Below are positions 52,701 to 63,060 of a stretch of 64,000 nt of DNA, one piece after another. The number at the start of each line of letters is the position of its first letter. Within the stretch, counting starts at the first letter, position 1. The notes beneath the pieces were generated by a model that ran no database searches, was not told the origin of the DNA, and saw only the letters and a program-made list of their open reading frames with translations. Position numbers and translations under genes: made by a program. This stretch comes from Apus apus (lineage: Eukaryota; Chordata; Aves; Apodiformes; Apodidae). The stretch covers positions 310,001 to 374,000 of the forward strand of contig NC_067302.1 in NCBI RefSeq assembly GCF_020740795.1, in the 5' to 3' direction.

Positions 52701-55700
52701 AGACAATTCTTAAACGCATATCAATGTTTTTGCAGACTTTGCATAATATTAAGTTCATGCATTCTGGCAACTGTGTAATCAGGAAGATCTGCATTTCAAA
52801 CAAGCACTCTCTTCAGAACCGCTTACCATGCACACACTTCTTTAAAGTCAAGTGTGAGCATACTTATCCAGGTAGTATCAATGACTTAAGCTCATTCAAA
52901 ATTACTTCAGTCTGCACACAGGTGACATATCAGGTCATACATAATCATCAGTATTTTCTAGATGTTACCTTAATCTTTGCTTCATCTGGTCCCTTTGTTG
53001 ATTCCTGTACTTTGCTGCCTTGTTTCTCTCTTTGCCTGTAGGTCTTCATAACTCCACATAAAAATGCACTTTTGTTCTGTAGATACAATTTACAAAATAA
53101 TTCAATTGTGCATATGAAAAACCCTGAGAATCCACCGAATCTTACACTCCATGCCAAGAGGTCACTATATCAAGCCTATGCAATAGACAAAAATGTCAAA
53201 AGAATCCTTTAGAAAAATATAACAATTAATTGAACAAACACATCAGACTGAAAAAACTGTCAGATTTCAGGTAGTATTTTTACCTTATTTTCTCAACAGC
53301 CCTGATTATTATCTGAGAGCTTTTGCTTTGCACTCAAATACCTACACATTTAAGGCAATTTTTAAAAAGGCTTTTGATTTGGGTTTGAAACATTAGAATA
53401 CAGAAACATCAATGAACGTCTAAGTTACAACTCTCCTGCCAATAGTGCCAGAACACCATTTATACTTATGTGCTCACACTCCTGGAGCTCTCACCTTACC
53501 TGTACATGCGACAGGTCACTTTCTTTAAACTGTTGTAATACAGAGAGGGCTCCTTCTTCATTAAATTCCCTAAGAGCATCAATTGCTCTTTCATCAAGAT
53601 CGACATAAGCTACCAACCCTAAAAGTTAAAGATAAAGAAGTTACAGATTTCTATTGAATTTCACACAAACTAAGAACTATGCAGTTTGCTTTTAAAGTAA
53701 AAAAGTTACGTTCCATAGCAACAGAATTATACATTTAATATAACTACATATTCCTACACAAGCATATGAAAGAACATGAGTACAACAATGAAAAAAGTTA
53801 AATTAAAATGTATATACCTAATCACTAACTGACGTGCAAGATTATACCCCATGTGTAACAGTTTCCTAGCATTCAGGAATCCAATCTGCTGCAGAAAAGC
53901 AGTATTGCACACCAGGATTTGAAATGGTGAACTCTGGCTCACTTCTAATAATTTAGATTTTTGTTTGCCTTTCATTTTAAGTTCTCACTTCCTTCTCTTG
54001 AATGGCTGTTCTAGAGTAAGCTTGAAAATTACAGGTATCCTATTTTAAGTGAAAAAGGAACTACCTAACTGACAATCAAATATTTCTGAAGCTCTTCCCC
54101 ACAAAATATTAGGAAGTAGAATGGTTTGTACACTCTTTTACTCCAACTTCAAAAAGAAAAAATCAGTGGACTTCCTAAATGTCTGAAGTACTTTTTTCTT
54201 TTTTACTCATTTTGTTGCTGTATGCAGTTCAAGAGCAGAACTCAAAAAGGTATTATTTCGAGCCCTGCTATGTACCCGAAACGGCTAATGTTAGTTTTAC
54301 AGGTACAAACTCTCCCAAGAAACATTGGACCAGTTCTGAAGCACTTTTCCTGTTCAAGAACCTTTACAGGTTATTTCTTCCTTTTGTAATAATGCACTTG
54401 CATGAGCTGTGGAGAGTGAGTAGTCCAGACTAAGATTTGCACATTAAGTACAGAATGAAATTTAGAACAGATACCAAGAACTCCACACACTGTGCAACAG
54501 CTTGATCTCCAAAATACACAATTATTTAACTGCTACTTGATTTCAAAAATGCACAGTAGTGCCAAGCCCAAGGACTACATTTCAGAAGTGATCCTGCATA
54601 TTGGAAGGCACCTGTATCTTCATATGAGACCTCAGCAGATTAAAAATCCCAAAGTTCAACCCCAAATTTAGCCTGGGTGTCAATAGCAGTTTGCTTCACT
54701 AACAAACCCCTGCACAATGTGAACATCTTCGGTGGCATTAAGCAAGTGTGAATAAATGTTTTCAAGTTACTCATGCAGTGGAATTATACTAGGTAGTCAG
54801 GTTCTGGGCTGAAAATCTTGAGAACTCCTCACAACACAACCTAACTGCAACACGTTAGAGCCCCACAAGTTCCTCTGCCCAGGTAGTTACACCTTCTCTC
54901 AAACCAAGTGCACATCACTGTGACCCACAGTTAGAAAGTGCATGTCTGAAGCCAATAAAAGCTGGTTTAAGGCTTGATGAAAGCTCACTGTGAATGACTT
55001 CCAAAAGAGGACATCCACATGAGCCAGACTATCATACTGAAGATTGGTAAGGTATTGTTTTTGAACTGCCTTCACTTAATCAGTGGAATTTTTACTTTTT
55101 TCAACAAAAACTGTCATCTTGCCACTAAGGCATTCAAGATCAGCACACAGAGCATGTCTACTGCTTCTTGTAAATCTGTTCACAGAACACTATAAAGAGG
55201 AAAAGGAAGCCTCTGTCTATAAGACAAAATAATAAGGGCATTACAAAAACAAAATAGAAAAACCTTTGTATATAAAGAAACCTCTCTAGAAGTTGCAGAG
55301 ACCACTTGCTACCAGCAAGTTATTACTTGATTTGCTAGATAGCTTAGTCCTCAACTTTGGTGAAAAGCAGTTAGTGTCAAACTGAACATTTCAGTGTAAT
55401 AACCAATGTGGATTAAACTGTCCACTCAGAACTAGAGAGAACAAAAAATCCACAGGCAGACTCAATTCAAATGTAGTCCCAGGCAAGCTAATTGCTTCCC
55501 TCACTATGTCACCTATCCAGCCTTTGATTGTTTAAGAACCACTGTGAGGAGTTGACAGTAGAAAAGTAAAAGCAAAATGATGATTTGGATTGAAGAAAAA
55601 AAAAATAATGTACAGTTTAGTATGCTCAAACATCCATCTTTATTTGACAGTGTCTAAGAAGCTAGTGCTCTGTGCCCTAAAGCAACTAAGGTATCACATA

Positions 55701-56047
55701 GAACACTAAGGATGTGTCAAGTAATTAGTCAATGTCAAACCCAATTTGCCTTTAGGGTAGTCAAAGTAGCAAAACATTCAGAGCTACACAGATCAAAAAC
55801 AATTAACTTTTAAACCTTAATCTATAAAAATTTGAAAATGGTATGCCCTCACTTTCATAACCAATCAGAAACAAGAAATGCATATTATACCTGTCTGAAA
55901 TATTTCATCAAGTCTCTCTGCCACCTTCTGTGGGAGGCCTGCCTCTATCAGTGTCTTGTAGTGTTCTGTGTGAGTTACACTGGAAGTATCCATTGGTTCT
56001 TCCTCTTCTTTTAACTGTACCGCATTACCATTCACCTGATTAGCCAT
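40146..56047 (-). CDS. HNRNPR: Heterogeneous nuclear ribonucleoprotein R (complete coding region, 10 coding exons)
   Basis: hnRNP R binds pre-mRNA and mRNA in the nucleus and takes part in splicing, transcript processing, and mRNA transport in neurons. The coding sequence joins, in transcript order, 56047-55891, 53618-53500, 53076-52969, 52275-52162, 46207-46031, 44365-44230, 43815-43610, 42917-42768, 41057-40936 and 40758-40146 (stop TAG). All junctions are GT-AG with matching phases; the sum is 1902 nt, 633 residues, the usual hnRNP R length. Domains: acidic N-terminus (1-25), N-terminal RNA-recognition unit (about 25-105), RRM1 (about 165-243; RNP2 VFVGKI 167, RNP1 RGYAFITF 206), RRM2 (about 246-325; RLFVGSI 247, RGFCFLEY 289), RRM3 (about 341-411; VLFVRN 342, KDYAFVHF 374), basic KKRKER (414-419), Tyr-Gly/RGG region (431-571), second basic cluster KRK...KRR (572-586), Gln/Asn-rich tail. 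The N-terminus [11 protein letters not shown] and the longer RGG region separate it from SYNCRIP. The main ATG has A at -3 and G at +4. No frameshift or missing RNP residue is seen. Confidence 0.97.
40936..41057 (-). CDS. HNRNPR: HNRNPR exon 10 (end of RRM3 and basic segment, residues 390-430)
   Basis: The 122-nt exon runs from ACAG|GCTATG to ACTGC|GTGAGT. It encodes [21 protein letters not shown] and then [14 protein letters not shown], a lysine/arginine cluster likely to serve as a nuclear localisation signal. The last two bases start the Ala codon completed by exon 11. Confidence 0.95.
42768..42917 (-). CDS. HNRNPR: HNRNPR exon 9 (RRM3, residues 340-389)
   Basis: The 150-nt phase-0 exon runs from CCAG|GTGAAAG to AAG|GTAGGT. 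It encodes RNP2 VLFVRN and the RNP1-like KDYAFVHF of RRM3. The [16 protein letters not shown] helix and loop match hnRNP R. Confidence 0.96.
43053..43107. repeat. T-rich then A-rich low-complexity tract
   Basis: In intron 8 a tract of T residues broken by single G residues is followed directly by AAAAAAG plus a run of A residues, giving an inverted-repeat arrangement that could pair. Confidence 0.8.
43610..43815 (-). CDS. HNRNPR: HNRNPR exon 8 (RRM2 body, residues 271-339)
   Basis: The 206-nt exon runs from TTCAG|AGGGTT to AAA|GTAAGT. It encodes [19 protein letters not shown]1 RGFCFLEY and the conserved [18 protein letters not shown] block, ending DPEVMAK. The [14 protein letters not shown] variant is that of hnRNP R, not SYNCRIP. 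Confidence 0.96.
44230..44365 (-). CDS. HNRNPR: HNRNPR exon 7 (end of RRM1 and start of RRM2, residues 226-271)
   Basis: The 136-nt exon starts after CTCAG at TGTGAC and ends ACAG|GTAAGA, one base into a Glu codon. It encodes [18 protein letters not shown], closing RRM1, and then RLFVGSI, the RNP2 motif of RRM2. The acceptor and donor agree with the phases of exons 6 and 8. Confidence 0.95.
44366..46030 (-). other. HNRNPR intron 6
   Basis: This 1.66-kb intron splits RRM1. It is AT-rich unique sequence with a short direct repeat of GGATGATAAA at about 45718-45738; nothing else is recognised. The remaining introns (40759-40935, 41058-42767, 42918-43609, 43816-44229, 52276-52968, 53077-53499, 53619-55890) are likewise plain. 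Confidence 0.6.
46031..46207 (-). CDS. HNRNPR: HNRNPR exon 6 (RRM1, residues 167-225)
   Basis: The 177-nt phase-0 exon runs from TTTTAG|GTTTTTG to CTG|GTGAGT. It encodes most of RRM1: RNP2 VFVGKI, the [19 protein letters not shown] helix-strand, and RNP1 RGYAFITF with the aromatic residues kept. Confidence 0.96.
46418..46474. repeat. 17-bp tandem repeat, about 3 copies
   Basis: The unit TTTTGTTACTTATACTG repeats about three times with one substitution in the first copy and decay in the third. It lies in intron 5 close to exon 6. Confidence 0.8.
51233..51440 (-). mobile_element. CR1 3' fragment in HNRNPR intron 5, minus strand
   Basis: CAGAATATTTCAGTTGGAAG, GGACCTACAATAATCATCCA and CTTGGGGCATCAACCACTTC with GGAAGCCTGTTGCAGTG are reverse CR1. 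It lies in the same orientation as HNRNPR and is diverged. Confidence 0.82.
52162..52275 (-). CDS. HNRNPR: HNRNPR exon 5 (residues 129-166)
   Basis: The 114-nt phase-0 exon runs from TTCAG|GCTTTG to GAG|GTTGGT. It encodes [10 protein letters not shown] through QPGIGTE, the conserved linker just before RRM1. VQPGIG is the hnRNP R form of this linker; SYNCRIP has a different sequence there. The acceptor is preceded by a long T run and an AT dinucleotide repeat. Confidence 0.95.
52279..52303. repeat. Poly-A run and AT dinucleotide repeat at an acceptor
   Basis: On the plus strand a run of A residues passes into about six AT units. Read on the minus strand it forms the polypyrimidine tract and upstream TA repeat of the exon 5 acceptor. 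Confidence 0.85.
52969..53076 (-). CDS. HNRNPR: HNRNPR exon 4 (residues 93-128)
   Basis: The 108-nt exon runs in phase 0 from ACAG|AACAAA to AAG|GTAACA. It encodes [10 protein letters not shown] through GPDEAKIK, the end of the N-terminal unit. Because it is a whole number of codons, skipping would keep the frame. Confidence 0.95.
53500..53618 (-). CDS. HNRNPR: HNRNPR exon 3 (residues 53-92)
   Basis: The acceptor TTTTAG|GG completes the split Gly codon and the donor is CAG|GTAAGG. It encodes [10 protein letters not shown] through SDLSHVQ, the helical N-terminal unit of the hnRNP R/Q family that contributes to RNA binding beside the RRMs. The length is 119 nt. Confidence 0.95.
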
Positions 56048-56059
56048 TTTATTATGCTG
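55891..56059 (-). CDS. HNRNPR: HNRNPR exon 2 (start codon; residues 1-53)
   Basis: The coding part is 56047-55891 and encodes [10 protein letters not shown] onward, with an acidic EEEEPMD stretch and the start of the N-terminal RNA-recognition unit ([14 protein letters not shown]). The donor is ACAG|GTATAA, with the exon ending after the first base of a Gly codon. On the 5' side there are two tandem acceptors, CAG|CAG|C, so the exon may begin at 56059 or 56056, in the 5' UTR 9-12 nt before the ATG. Confidence 0.95.
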
Positions 56060-59000
56060 CTGGAAAAAATTCAGGAGCTATATTACAATAAGCCAGAAAT
56101 AACTAGTTTGTAGGACAATGCATGATTTATCTAAACTAATTTGTATACATGCTGCAAATGACCGGCATCAAAAGTTTTATTTAATACTTTCTGGATGCAG
56201 CTGATCTAATTTTCAAAAGAAAGTACAACCCTTTAATACTGTGGATAATGTACATGGAAGAATTTACATCTTTTTTTTTTTAATGTACTTCATGTACATA
56301 ACAATGTCTAAACTTTTATCTGCTGATTGTAAGTTAACTGGTTACCATAGCAGCTGGAATGTATTGGGATATGACAATAACATCCTTCAACAAAGAATAA
56401 GAAGAGCTAGTGCTATTTTCATTTCCCATTCCCCTATTTTTAAAACAATTGTTAAAAATTTAGTGAACACACAACCCTGCAGGGTAGATTCAGGTATAAA
56501 AAGATCAATACTTGTTTGCTAATTTTCACTCTCTTGGCTTGTTGCCATGTCTTCCTTCAAACCCAACATGCTGCATAAGATCAGCCAAACACTTTCTCAC
56601 AACACTGTCAGAACACAGCAAGGACAGAAAGAGAAACATTGCATTCTAATGCACATTGCCGTTTGAAGCTGCAACTGAACTGTTTGCGTGCTTTCCATTT
56701 TACTCAAACAGGAGCTCTACAAATCACAGCTACTTTTTGTGTAACATACAACTTCTAGGTTTAAAAGGAAGCCATGACTGCAGCATCTTCAGTTCTTACA
56801 TTAATAAAAAGACTTGCTTCATAATTAACAAACTGATTCCAAACATGTGCACTGAAAGATGCACAACTATCTTCTCAGACAATTCAGGTGGGCTTTGCCC
56901 AATTCATTAAAAACAGTTTCGATTTCTCAATTAGCCAGCCAGCTGGTATTTAGTACTCTCCAATAAAAAGGCTGACAAGAGACAATACAACTACCCAGCA
57001 GAGAACATCAGGGTGATCAGCTGCTCAGTTCAAAAATGAAATGAGCCTCAGGCTTTAAAAGATAGGGAAGAAGCAGATGATCAGCAGTGAAATGGTAACA
57101 AGATAGGCATATGCAGCATGGTCAGAGAAATGGAATTAACTACTTGAATACAGGTATGTAGATGATTCGGGAACAAGTGTTTGTTATTTTTTAATGCTGA
57201 AGCCTCAAGCTCTTTACTATGCTGCAAAACAAGTCTTCAAACATAACCACACATCTAAGTTACTTGTGTACCCATCCCTTCTAGACTACAGCTCACAAGA
57301 TATCCTATGAAGATTTGCAAGCTTGAGCAAGGGAAAAAAAAAAAAAACGTTTTTCTTCAGACAGAAAAGTTATGATTTTACTAAAGCTGTGTTCACTGGA
57401 AGGGCAAGTTTAGAGAAGTGTTAACACTACCTCACAGTGCTACTCTGCCAGGTGCCACTTCTTCATGCAACTAGTGAGAAAACAAAAGGAAATTTTCTGT
57501 AGCTACATAGCGCATATATATACACTCTGTTCTTGGCAAAAAGAAACTGCTTTCTCACCAATTCAGTTTACTTAAAAGCAACCATGACTATAGCCTAATT
57601 ACAGGAGGAAAAAAAAAATGCTTCCTGAAGAGTACAATAATGCTTAGCTATCATTACAACTATTAAATGAACTCTCAAATGCTACCTGAACATGAAGTTT
57701 CTATACATTACAAAAATTAGGGAAAACAAAAATCATCTAGATGTCTGCTTGACAGTATCTGCAAGATCTCAAATTCAAAACCATGCAGGGCAAAGGAGGT
57801 TTAGTTAAACAGAAAATGTTCTGGGTGCAGTACCATTCCGAATCCCCCTTCCCTAAAAATGAATAGGATGACATACACAAAAAAGATACACAGAGGAGTT
57901 TTTAATTTTTTCACCCTTTAAGTGCCTTAAAGAAAAATTACTGATATATATACTGTCTTTTCTGTATGCAAAAAAAACCAAACACAACAAAACAACCTAT
58001 GAAGAACTGCATGACTAAACCACTACATACAGGAAAGTTATTTGAAACAACAAGTACCTTCTAACCTAACCTGCAGTGGTTTATGGTGATGCTCCCAGAC
58101 ATCATTTTTTCCAAACACAGATTAACTCTCAAGTGTCACATACCCAGTTTAGCACTATTCTCAGTGTTGCCTATAACTGATCCAAAGGCTGACATCTATT
58201 CTGTGTCCAGAAAGAACCACCTCCTCTGCAGTTCAATCACCCAAACTTCTAACAGTGCCTATACCCATCTTCATCACCAGCCTACACCAGTGCGGGGAGT
58301 ACTATCTAACACTTAAGTATTAGATTACTACACAGAATCACAGCTGAGCAAATGTGAGCTATTTCCTGTCACATAAATTTAAAAGACTTTCTTGAAGAAA
58401 TTTACTCTGGAAAATTCTGAAGTGACATAGCTGTCAAAATATTCCAGCCCCAACACCATCCAGGAGAAATATATTTGTTTTCACAGTTATAGTAATAGAT
58501 TCCCTGCTGGCTTTGCAAGCTCGGCCTGCAATTCAAGATCAGACTGACTTTTCTTCCTGAATGATCAACTAGCAAGATGACATCTCTTAGGATACTGCAC
58601 CTGCACCCTGAGTTCAGCAGTGCTATGTGGGTGAAAGTCATAGCTAAAAAGGATCATTTAATTCTCCCCCTAGATATTACCTAGATGTGGCTATCAAGGA
58701 ATTTATCCTTTAACTTAATTTCACCAGTAAGGAAAACACACAGTATTTTATTAAATTTTTTTTCTCCACTAAAAAAAAATGTGGATATTAAAGAAAAAAG
58801 AGGAGTGATATCTATGTCTGCATGTGCAGCGTGTCCATGTGACTCAGCTTGTGACAAGCCAGGCCACACAAAAGTGCACCCCCACACACTGGGTTTTTCA
58901 TCTGCATTAAGTACCTCGGATATCTAGAGAAGAGGGAGACTAGTTGAATCTAAAGATTTTAAGTGTGGGTTATAAGGATTATGTATATTAGTATATGTGG

Positions 59001-62000
59001 ACTATGTATTTGTTTTTAAAACATGCAGAAATGGATGAATTTAACACAGTGTACACAAAAATGTGCTTACCAAATGAGCTGCTGTAATAGATACCCTTTG
59101 AGGGCAACTGAACATAGGCAAGGAGAACTCCCACTGGTGCCTGAGACGTTACCTAGCTTCACCACCTCAGAGCTGTGTGTGAAGGGAAGGATTGTCTTGT
59201 TTCAAACTTAACACTGTTGTTGCCAACAATGTTCTTCTGAAGACAGTGAATACTTACTGATAAAAAACATCTTTTTAGCCATCCACTATCTTTCATCTAA
59301 AATTTCTACATCTCAAAGTAGTAATTTGACAAGTGACTAGTCCGTTTTTAAAGCTCTAAATCATACGACAAGTAGAAGATTAAAACTATAGGTGCTTCTG
59401 AATTACCCAGAAACAAGCCTCTTTTTATGTTTAATACCTCAAGTGGCTCAAACAGTTATTTTCCTAGAAAATTTTAAAAAAATCGGCACACACCTGAGAC
59501 TGATAGTTTATGACATCTTGAAAAAACTCAAACTTCATCTCAGCCTCAACGAGACAACCACTGTATTTAAATAAATACATTCCCTGTATTTTATACCACG
59601 CATCTAACAGAGGTTGCCACCCACAGACTAAGTATAACTCCACCCAAGTAATTATAAATTCACAGGCTAGTTAACTCAAAACATGCTTAACAGAGCAGGA
59701 ATGGCAATTTCTGGCAAAGGGAAAATATCTTAAACTACTATAACCAACTTCACAGTGATTATCTATTGATTGTTCACCCTTCTGCTATGTAACTTCTGAT
59801 TTCATGTAGGAACTAAACCTGTTGCACTTGGTGCCCAGGAAGCATAACTAATTCATACATCAAAACTCTGCACCAAAGTCATTCAACTTGCTTATGTTAC
59901 TATGCCTTCTATCCAATATGTTAGTTGTGTCAAGCATTTAACTTATACTGCATTCAATACAGCACTGAGGGGAAGTTTTGAGGGTGTTTTGCTTGTCTTG
60001 TGTTGGGGTTTTTTAATTAACCACAAGAAAACAAGTGGGTTTTGATTAAAAGATATGCCTATAAAGATATGTCTTAAACTTCAGGAAGGTTCTTGTCAAA
60101 ACAGGAAGATAATCAGTTGAGTGAGAGGAAGATACAAACTCACATTAATAGAATGAACTGGGGGCTTATTAAAGCCTCACTTGCTCACAACCATTGCTGG
60201 CACATCCCTTTATTTTTTACATGAAAGCTGTAATAGCCATCTATTTTGTACCATAGCTTATTCAATCACAGAGGGACATTTTAATAGCTTAGTTATGATA
60301 CACTGTTTATTAGCAAGATTACTTGTTTCAAAGTTATCTCATCCCGCAGAACTTTACACATTAGCCAAGTTTCTGCACAAGCATTTCAGTGGCAGACTCT
60401 TTACAAGAAAGTATAGTTAGCACCCTCCCTTCCAGCACAGAGTTCTCAACCTTTCCCACTCCATGGAGCCCCACGGAATGAAAAAACCTGAGAACTTCCA
60501 TCATGATGCTAAGCAAGAGACTAGCACAGCTCATATACTTCAGCGTCTACACAAGTATCATTGGGACATTACCTTACCATAACAGGTTAGCAAGTGAACA
60601 TACATGCCATTAAATTCTAGCACTGACTGCATCAGCAGCTACTACATTTTGCTAACCTGAATTATAAAGTCTTTAAATGCTCAGTTCTAACTGGAGTTGG
60701 CCATTCATTTCTCATCTGTTTGGTTGGGTTGTACAGAACAGTTGTGGTGCTCCAGTTCAAAGTAAGTTCAAAACATATGAGCTTTGTTCTTACAAATGTA
60801 TCCTCAAAGATTTTTTCAGATCTTTGCCTAAGGAAGCTTTTTCTGACAAAAATAGTAAGTTGAGTATTAGCCGGAGGCTCAAATCTTACTCCAAGTGTTC
60901 ATATCTAGACAGAAAAACTGAGAGTTAAGGATGTTAAGTGCTCATGGGAAATAAGTTTCTAGGATGCAAAATTATGAGGCACACTCTGCCAGTTTGCAAA
61001 CACCACAGTTCACATTAAAAAAAAAATTACACTGCAAGATGCAGAATTCTGGATGAATTACCTTTAAGTTTAGAAGACACGTAAAAAATTATGTTATGAA
61101 AGTGCAATCTCAGAAAAAATAAAAGCCCAGCCTCATTAGCAGTAAGATCCTTCGCAGCAAACACATCACTGCTGGCGGGACACTTTAGTGCAGTACACAA
61201 GAAAAGGGGAATCCAAACAATTTATTCAAAAAGAGTAATCCAGCAGAGCTTAAGTACATAATAAACCATGTTCAAAAACTCATAGGTAAAAAGGCCGCTA
61301 AGACCTAGTAACCATAGCCTCACTTGAAAAATAACAGTAATAATTATGTATTTAAGCAAAACCTGAAGATTTTGTAAAGGCCTGTGGTAAAAGATCACTT
61401 AAGGAAAACAATGTTTCAGAAACAAAATTCTGGAGAATTCCTCCATCGGAGCGTCTGACAAGCGTTACTCTCTCAACTGAAGTATTAAGCGGGAACCCGC
61501 GATCTGAGAGCAGGTGCAGAGCACTTTTCCCTCCCTGTAGCGGAACATACGCTACCCACGATTTCAGAGCGCTGCAGCAGCGATGCGTTCTCTGCCAGAA
61601 GCTTTGCTCAGCCCCCCGCAGCAGCGCAGAGCGGGAAGCAGCCGCGGCCACTGCCAGGGCCAGGGAACTGCACAAGTGCTTCAGCTCCGCAGCGCCAGCG
61701 GGGACCGAGAAGGAACCCGACTCCAAGCGCAGCGGCCGCACCGCCGCTGCCCCGCGAGAAAAGCGCGTCCCGGCTCCCCGCCACATGCAAACCTCATCCG
61801 CACAGCCGGACTGAAGAAGGCACCTCGGCCCGCGGCCGCGCTGCCCTCCCCATGCAAGGCTCGGGCCGGGCCGCCCTCCCCCCGCCAGGCCGCAGGGCCC
61901 GCCCCCGGGCCGCTCCCCGGCGCCAGCTCCCGCGCGCGGCCCGCCCGCCCGCCCAACCGCGGCCTACGGGCCAGACCGGCCGCGGCGAGCCCCAACCGAC

Positions 62001-62187
62001 ACCCCTGCCCCGCTCTCCGACGCGGTGCCAGCGCCCCAGGCCCGCCTCCGCCAGCGCCGGGCCTACCCGGAGCCCGCGGCGATCCGCCCCGCCGTGGGGC
62101 CTACGCAGGAGCCCTCGCACCCGGCCGCGAAGCCCCCCCTCGGCGCGAGGCGGCCCCTCGGCGCCCCAAGCCCCCCCGAGGACTCAC
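56060..62187 (-). other. HNRNPR intron 1
   Basis: The intron is 6.1 kb, AT-rich except for its first 600 bases, which lie in the CpG island. It contains scattered A and T homopolymers (for example near 57340 and 61020) and no recognisable repeat or exon. The donor is GTGAGT and the acceptor is a tandem CAGCAG. Confidence 0.6.
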
Positions 62188-62300
62188 CGGAGCGGGGCCT
62201 GCGCGGCGCAGCTCGGGCCCAAGCAGCGACGGCAAATGGCGCGCGCACCTCCTTCTCCTCATGGACGGCGGCGCGACCCCGGCAACACGCGGGGTTTCCC
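62188..62300 (-). other. HNRNPR: HNRNPR exon 1, mostly 5' UTR (start approximate)
   Basis: A strong minus-strand donor, CCG|GTGAGTC, lies at 62188/62187 inside the CpG island, and the coding part begins 6.1 kb further along after an acceptor with no good start-proximal promoter. I infer that this is the first exon, as in other vertebrate HNRNPR genes. The transcription start is not visible; about 62300 is a guess from the CCAAT boxes at 62370-62440. The exon contains an ATG at 62262-62260 that stays open to the donor (see findings). Confidence 0.65.
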
Positions 62301-62369
62301 GGAACTGTTTCCAGGGACCGCTGCTTCACCCACTCAGGAACTGGCGCTCCTGACGAGCAGCCCGCGGCG

Positions 62370-62493
62370 CCAATGAGACATGGGGGGCGGGACATGCCGG
62401 CCGTGCCGGGGACCAATGAGAGAGCGGCGCTGCAGCCAATGGCGCTGCGCCCTGGGCCCGGCGCGCCGGTAGGGCCGGGCGGGGCGATTTAAA
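62370..62493. promoter_or_regulatory. CCAAT-box cluster and TATA-like element, probable bidirectional promoter core
   Basis: Three CCAAT pentamers on the plus strand lie at 62370-62374, 62413-62417 and 62436-62440; the first two share CCAATGAGA. A TATA-like TTTAAA is at 62488-62493. CCAAT boxes (NF-Y) work in either orientation, so they can serve HNRNPR to the left; the TTTAAA with CCAAT boxes 50-120 nt before it could also set a start of plus-strand transcription near 62515. Confidence 0.55.
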
Positions 62494-62782
62494 GGGGCAG
62501 CGCCGCGCGGCCTCGGAACAAAGGAGCGCGGGGAGCCCCCCCGCCCCCCCCACCCGCCATTCCTTCCCCCCGCGGTGCGGCCTCCGGGCGCTGTGCGGGC
62601 CCAGAGCCCGGCCCGGGGCCCTGCCCGGCGGGCGGGTGGAGCAGCGGGCGGGCCCGGCCCAGCTTCTCCCGGGCGCTGCTCCCGCGGCCGCTCCCGCCCA
62701 TTGTGCCTCCCGGGGCCGCGGGCCGTGCCGGGGCCGGTCCCGGGCGCAGCAGCAGCACGGGCTGCTCTCCAGACACCGTGGG

Positions 62783-62829
62783 GGGATCTCGAGGGGCTTT
62801 TCCAACCCGAGTATCTCTGATTCTCTGAG
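62783..62829 (+). mobile_element. CR1 terminal scrap inside the CpG island
   Basis: GGGATCTCGAGGGGCTTTTC followed by CAACCCGAGTATCTCTGATT and CTCTGA resembles the last 45 bases of a CR1 in plus orientation. It is short, so similarity by chance cannot be excluded. Confidence 0.55.
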
Positions 62830-63060
62830 GGACCTGCTGCCTGGGGCTGCTGCTCTGTCATTAGCCTGTGATTAAACGTGACTTGCCTGTTTACCTGATT
62901 TGCTTGGTCGGGCTCTGAATGAGCGCAGACTTGATGCAATAAATACGCGAGTCTGGGGAGAGCGGGCTGCTCGGCAGGGGCAGCGGGGCTGTGCTCGCCT
63001 CCTCGCGGGGAATAAACGTGAGTGGAGCCCAGAGCGCGTGTCTGTGTGTGCCCTCACGTG

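Larger units (their letters stand above)
61560..63060. promoter_or_regulatory. CpG island spanning the HNRNPR promoter
   Basis: GC content and CpG frequency rise sharply against the AT-rich flanks, with many CGCG and GCGCGC steps between about 61.7 and 62.75 kb. The long ORFs on both strands here are a by-product of GC richness. The HNRNPR first-exon donor (62187), CCAAT boxes and GC-box-like GGGGCGG/CCCGCCC sequences lie inside it. Confidence 0.85.

Noticed and set aside
40146..56047. Assignment of the gene as SYNCRIP (hnRNP Q)
   Set aside because: The C-terminal RGG region and RRMs are alike, but the N-terminus [11 protein letters not shown], the VQPGIG linker, [14 protein letters not shown] and the longer Tyr/Asp-rich region are those of hnRNP R.
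61583..62939. Several long open frames on both strands in the GC-rich region
   Set aside because: They overlap one another in many frames and are Arg/Pro/Ala-rich, as expected of a CpG island with few stop codons; none has domain features.
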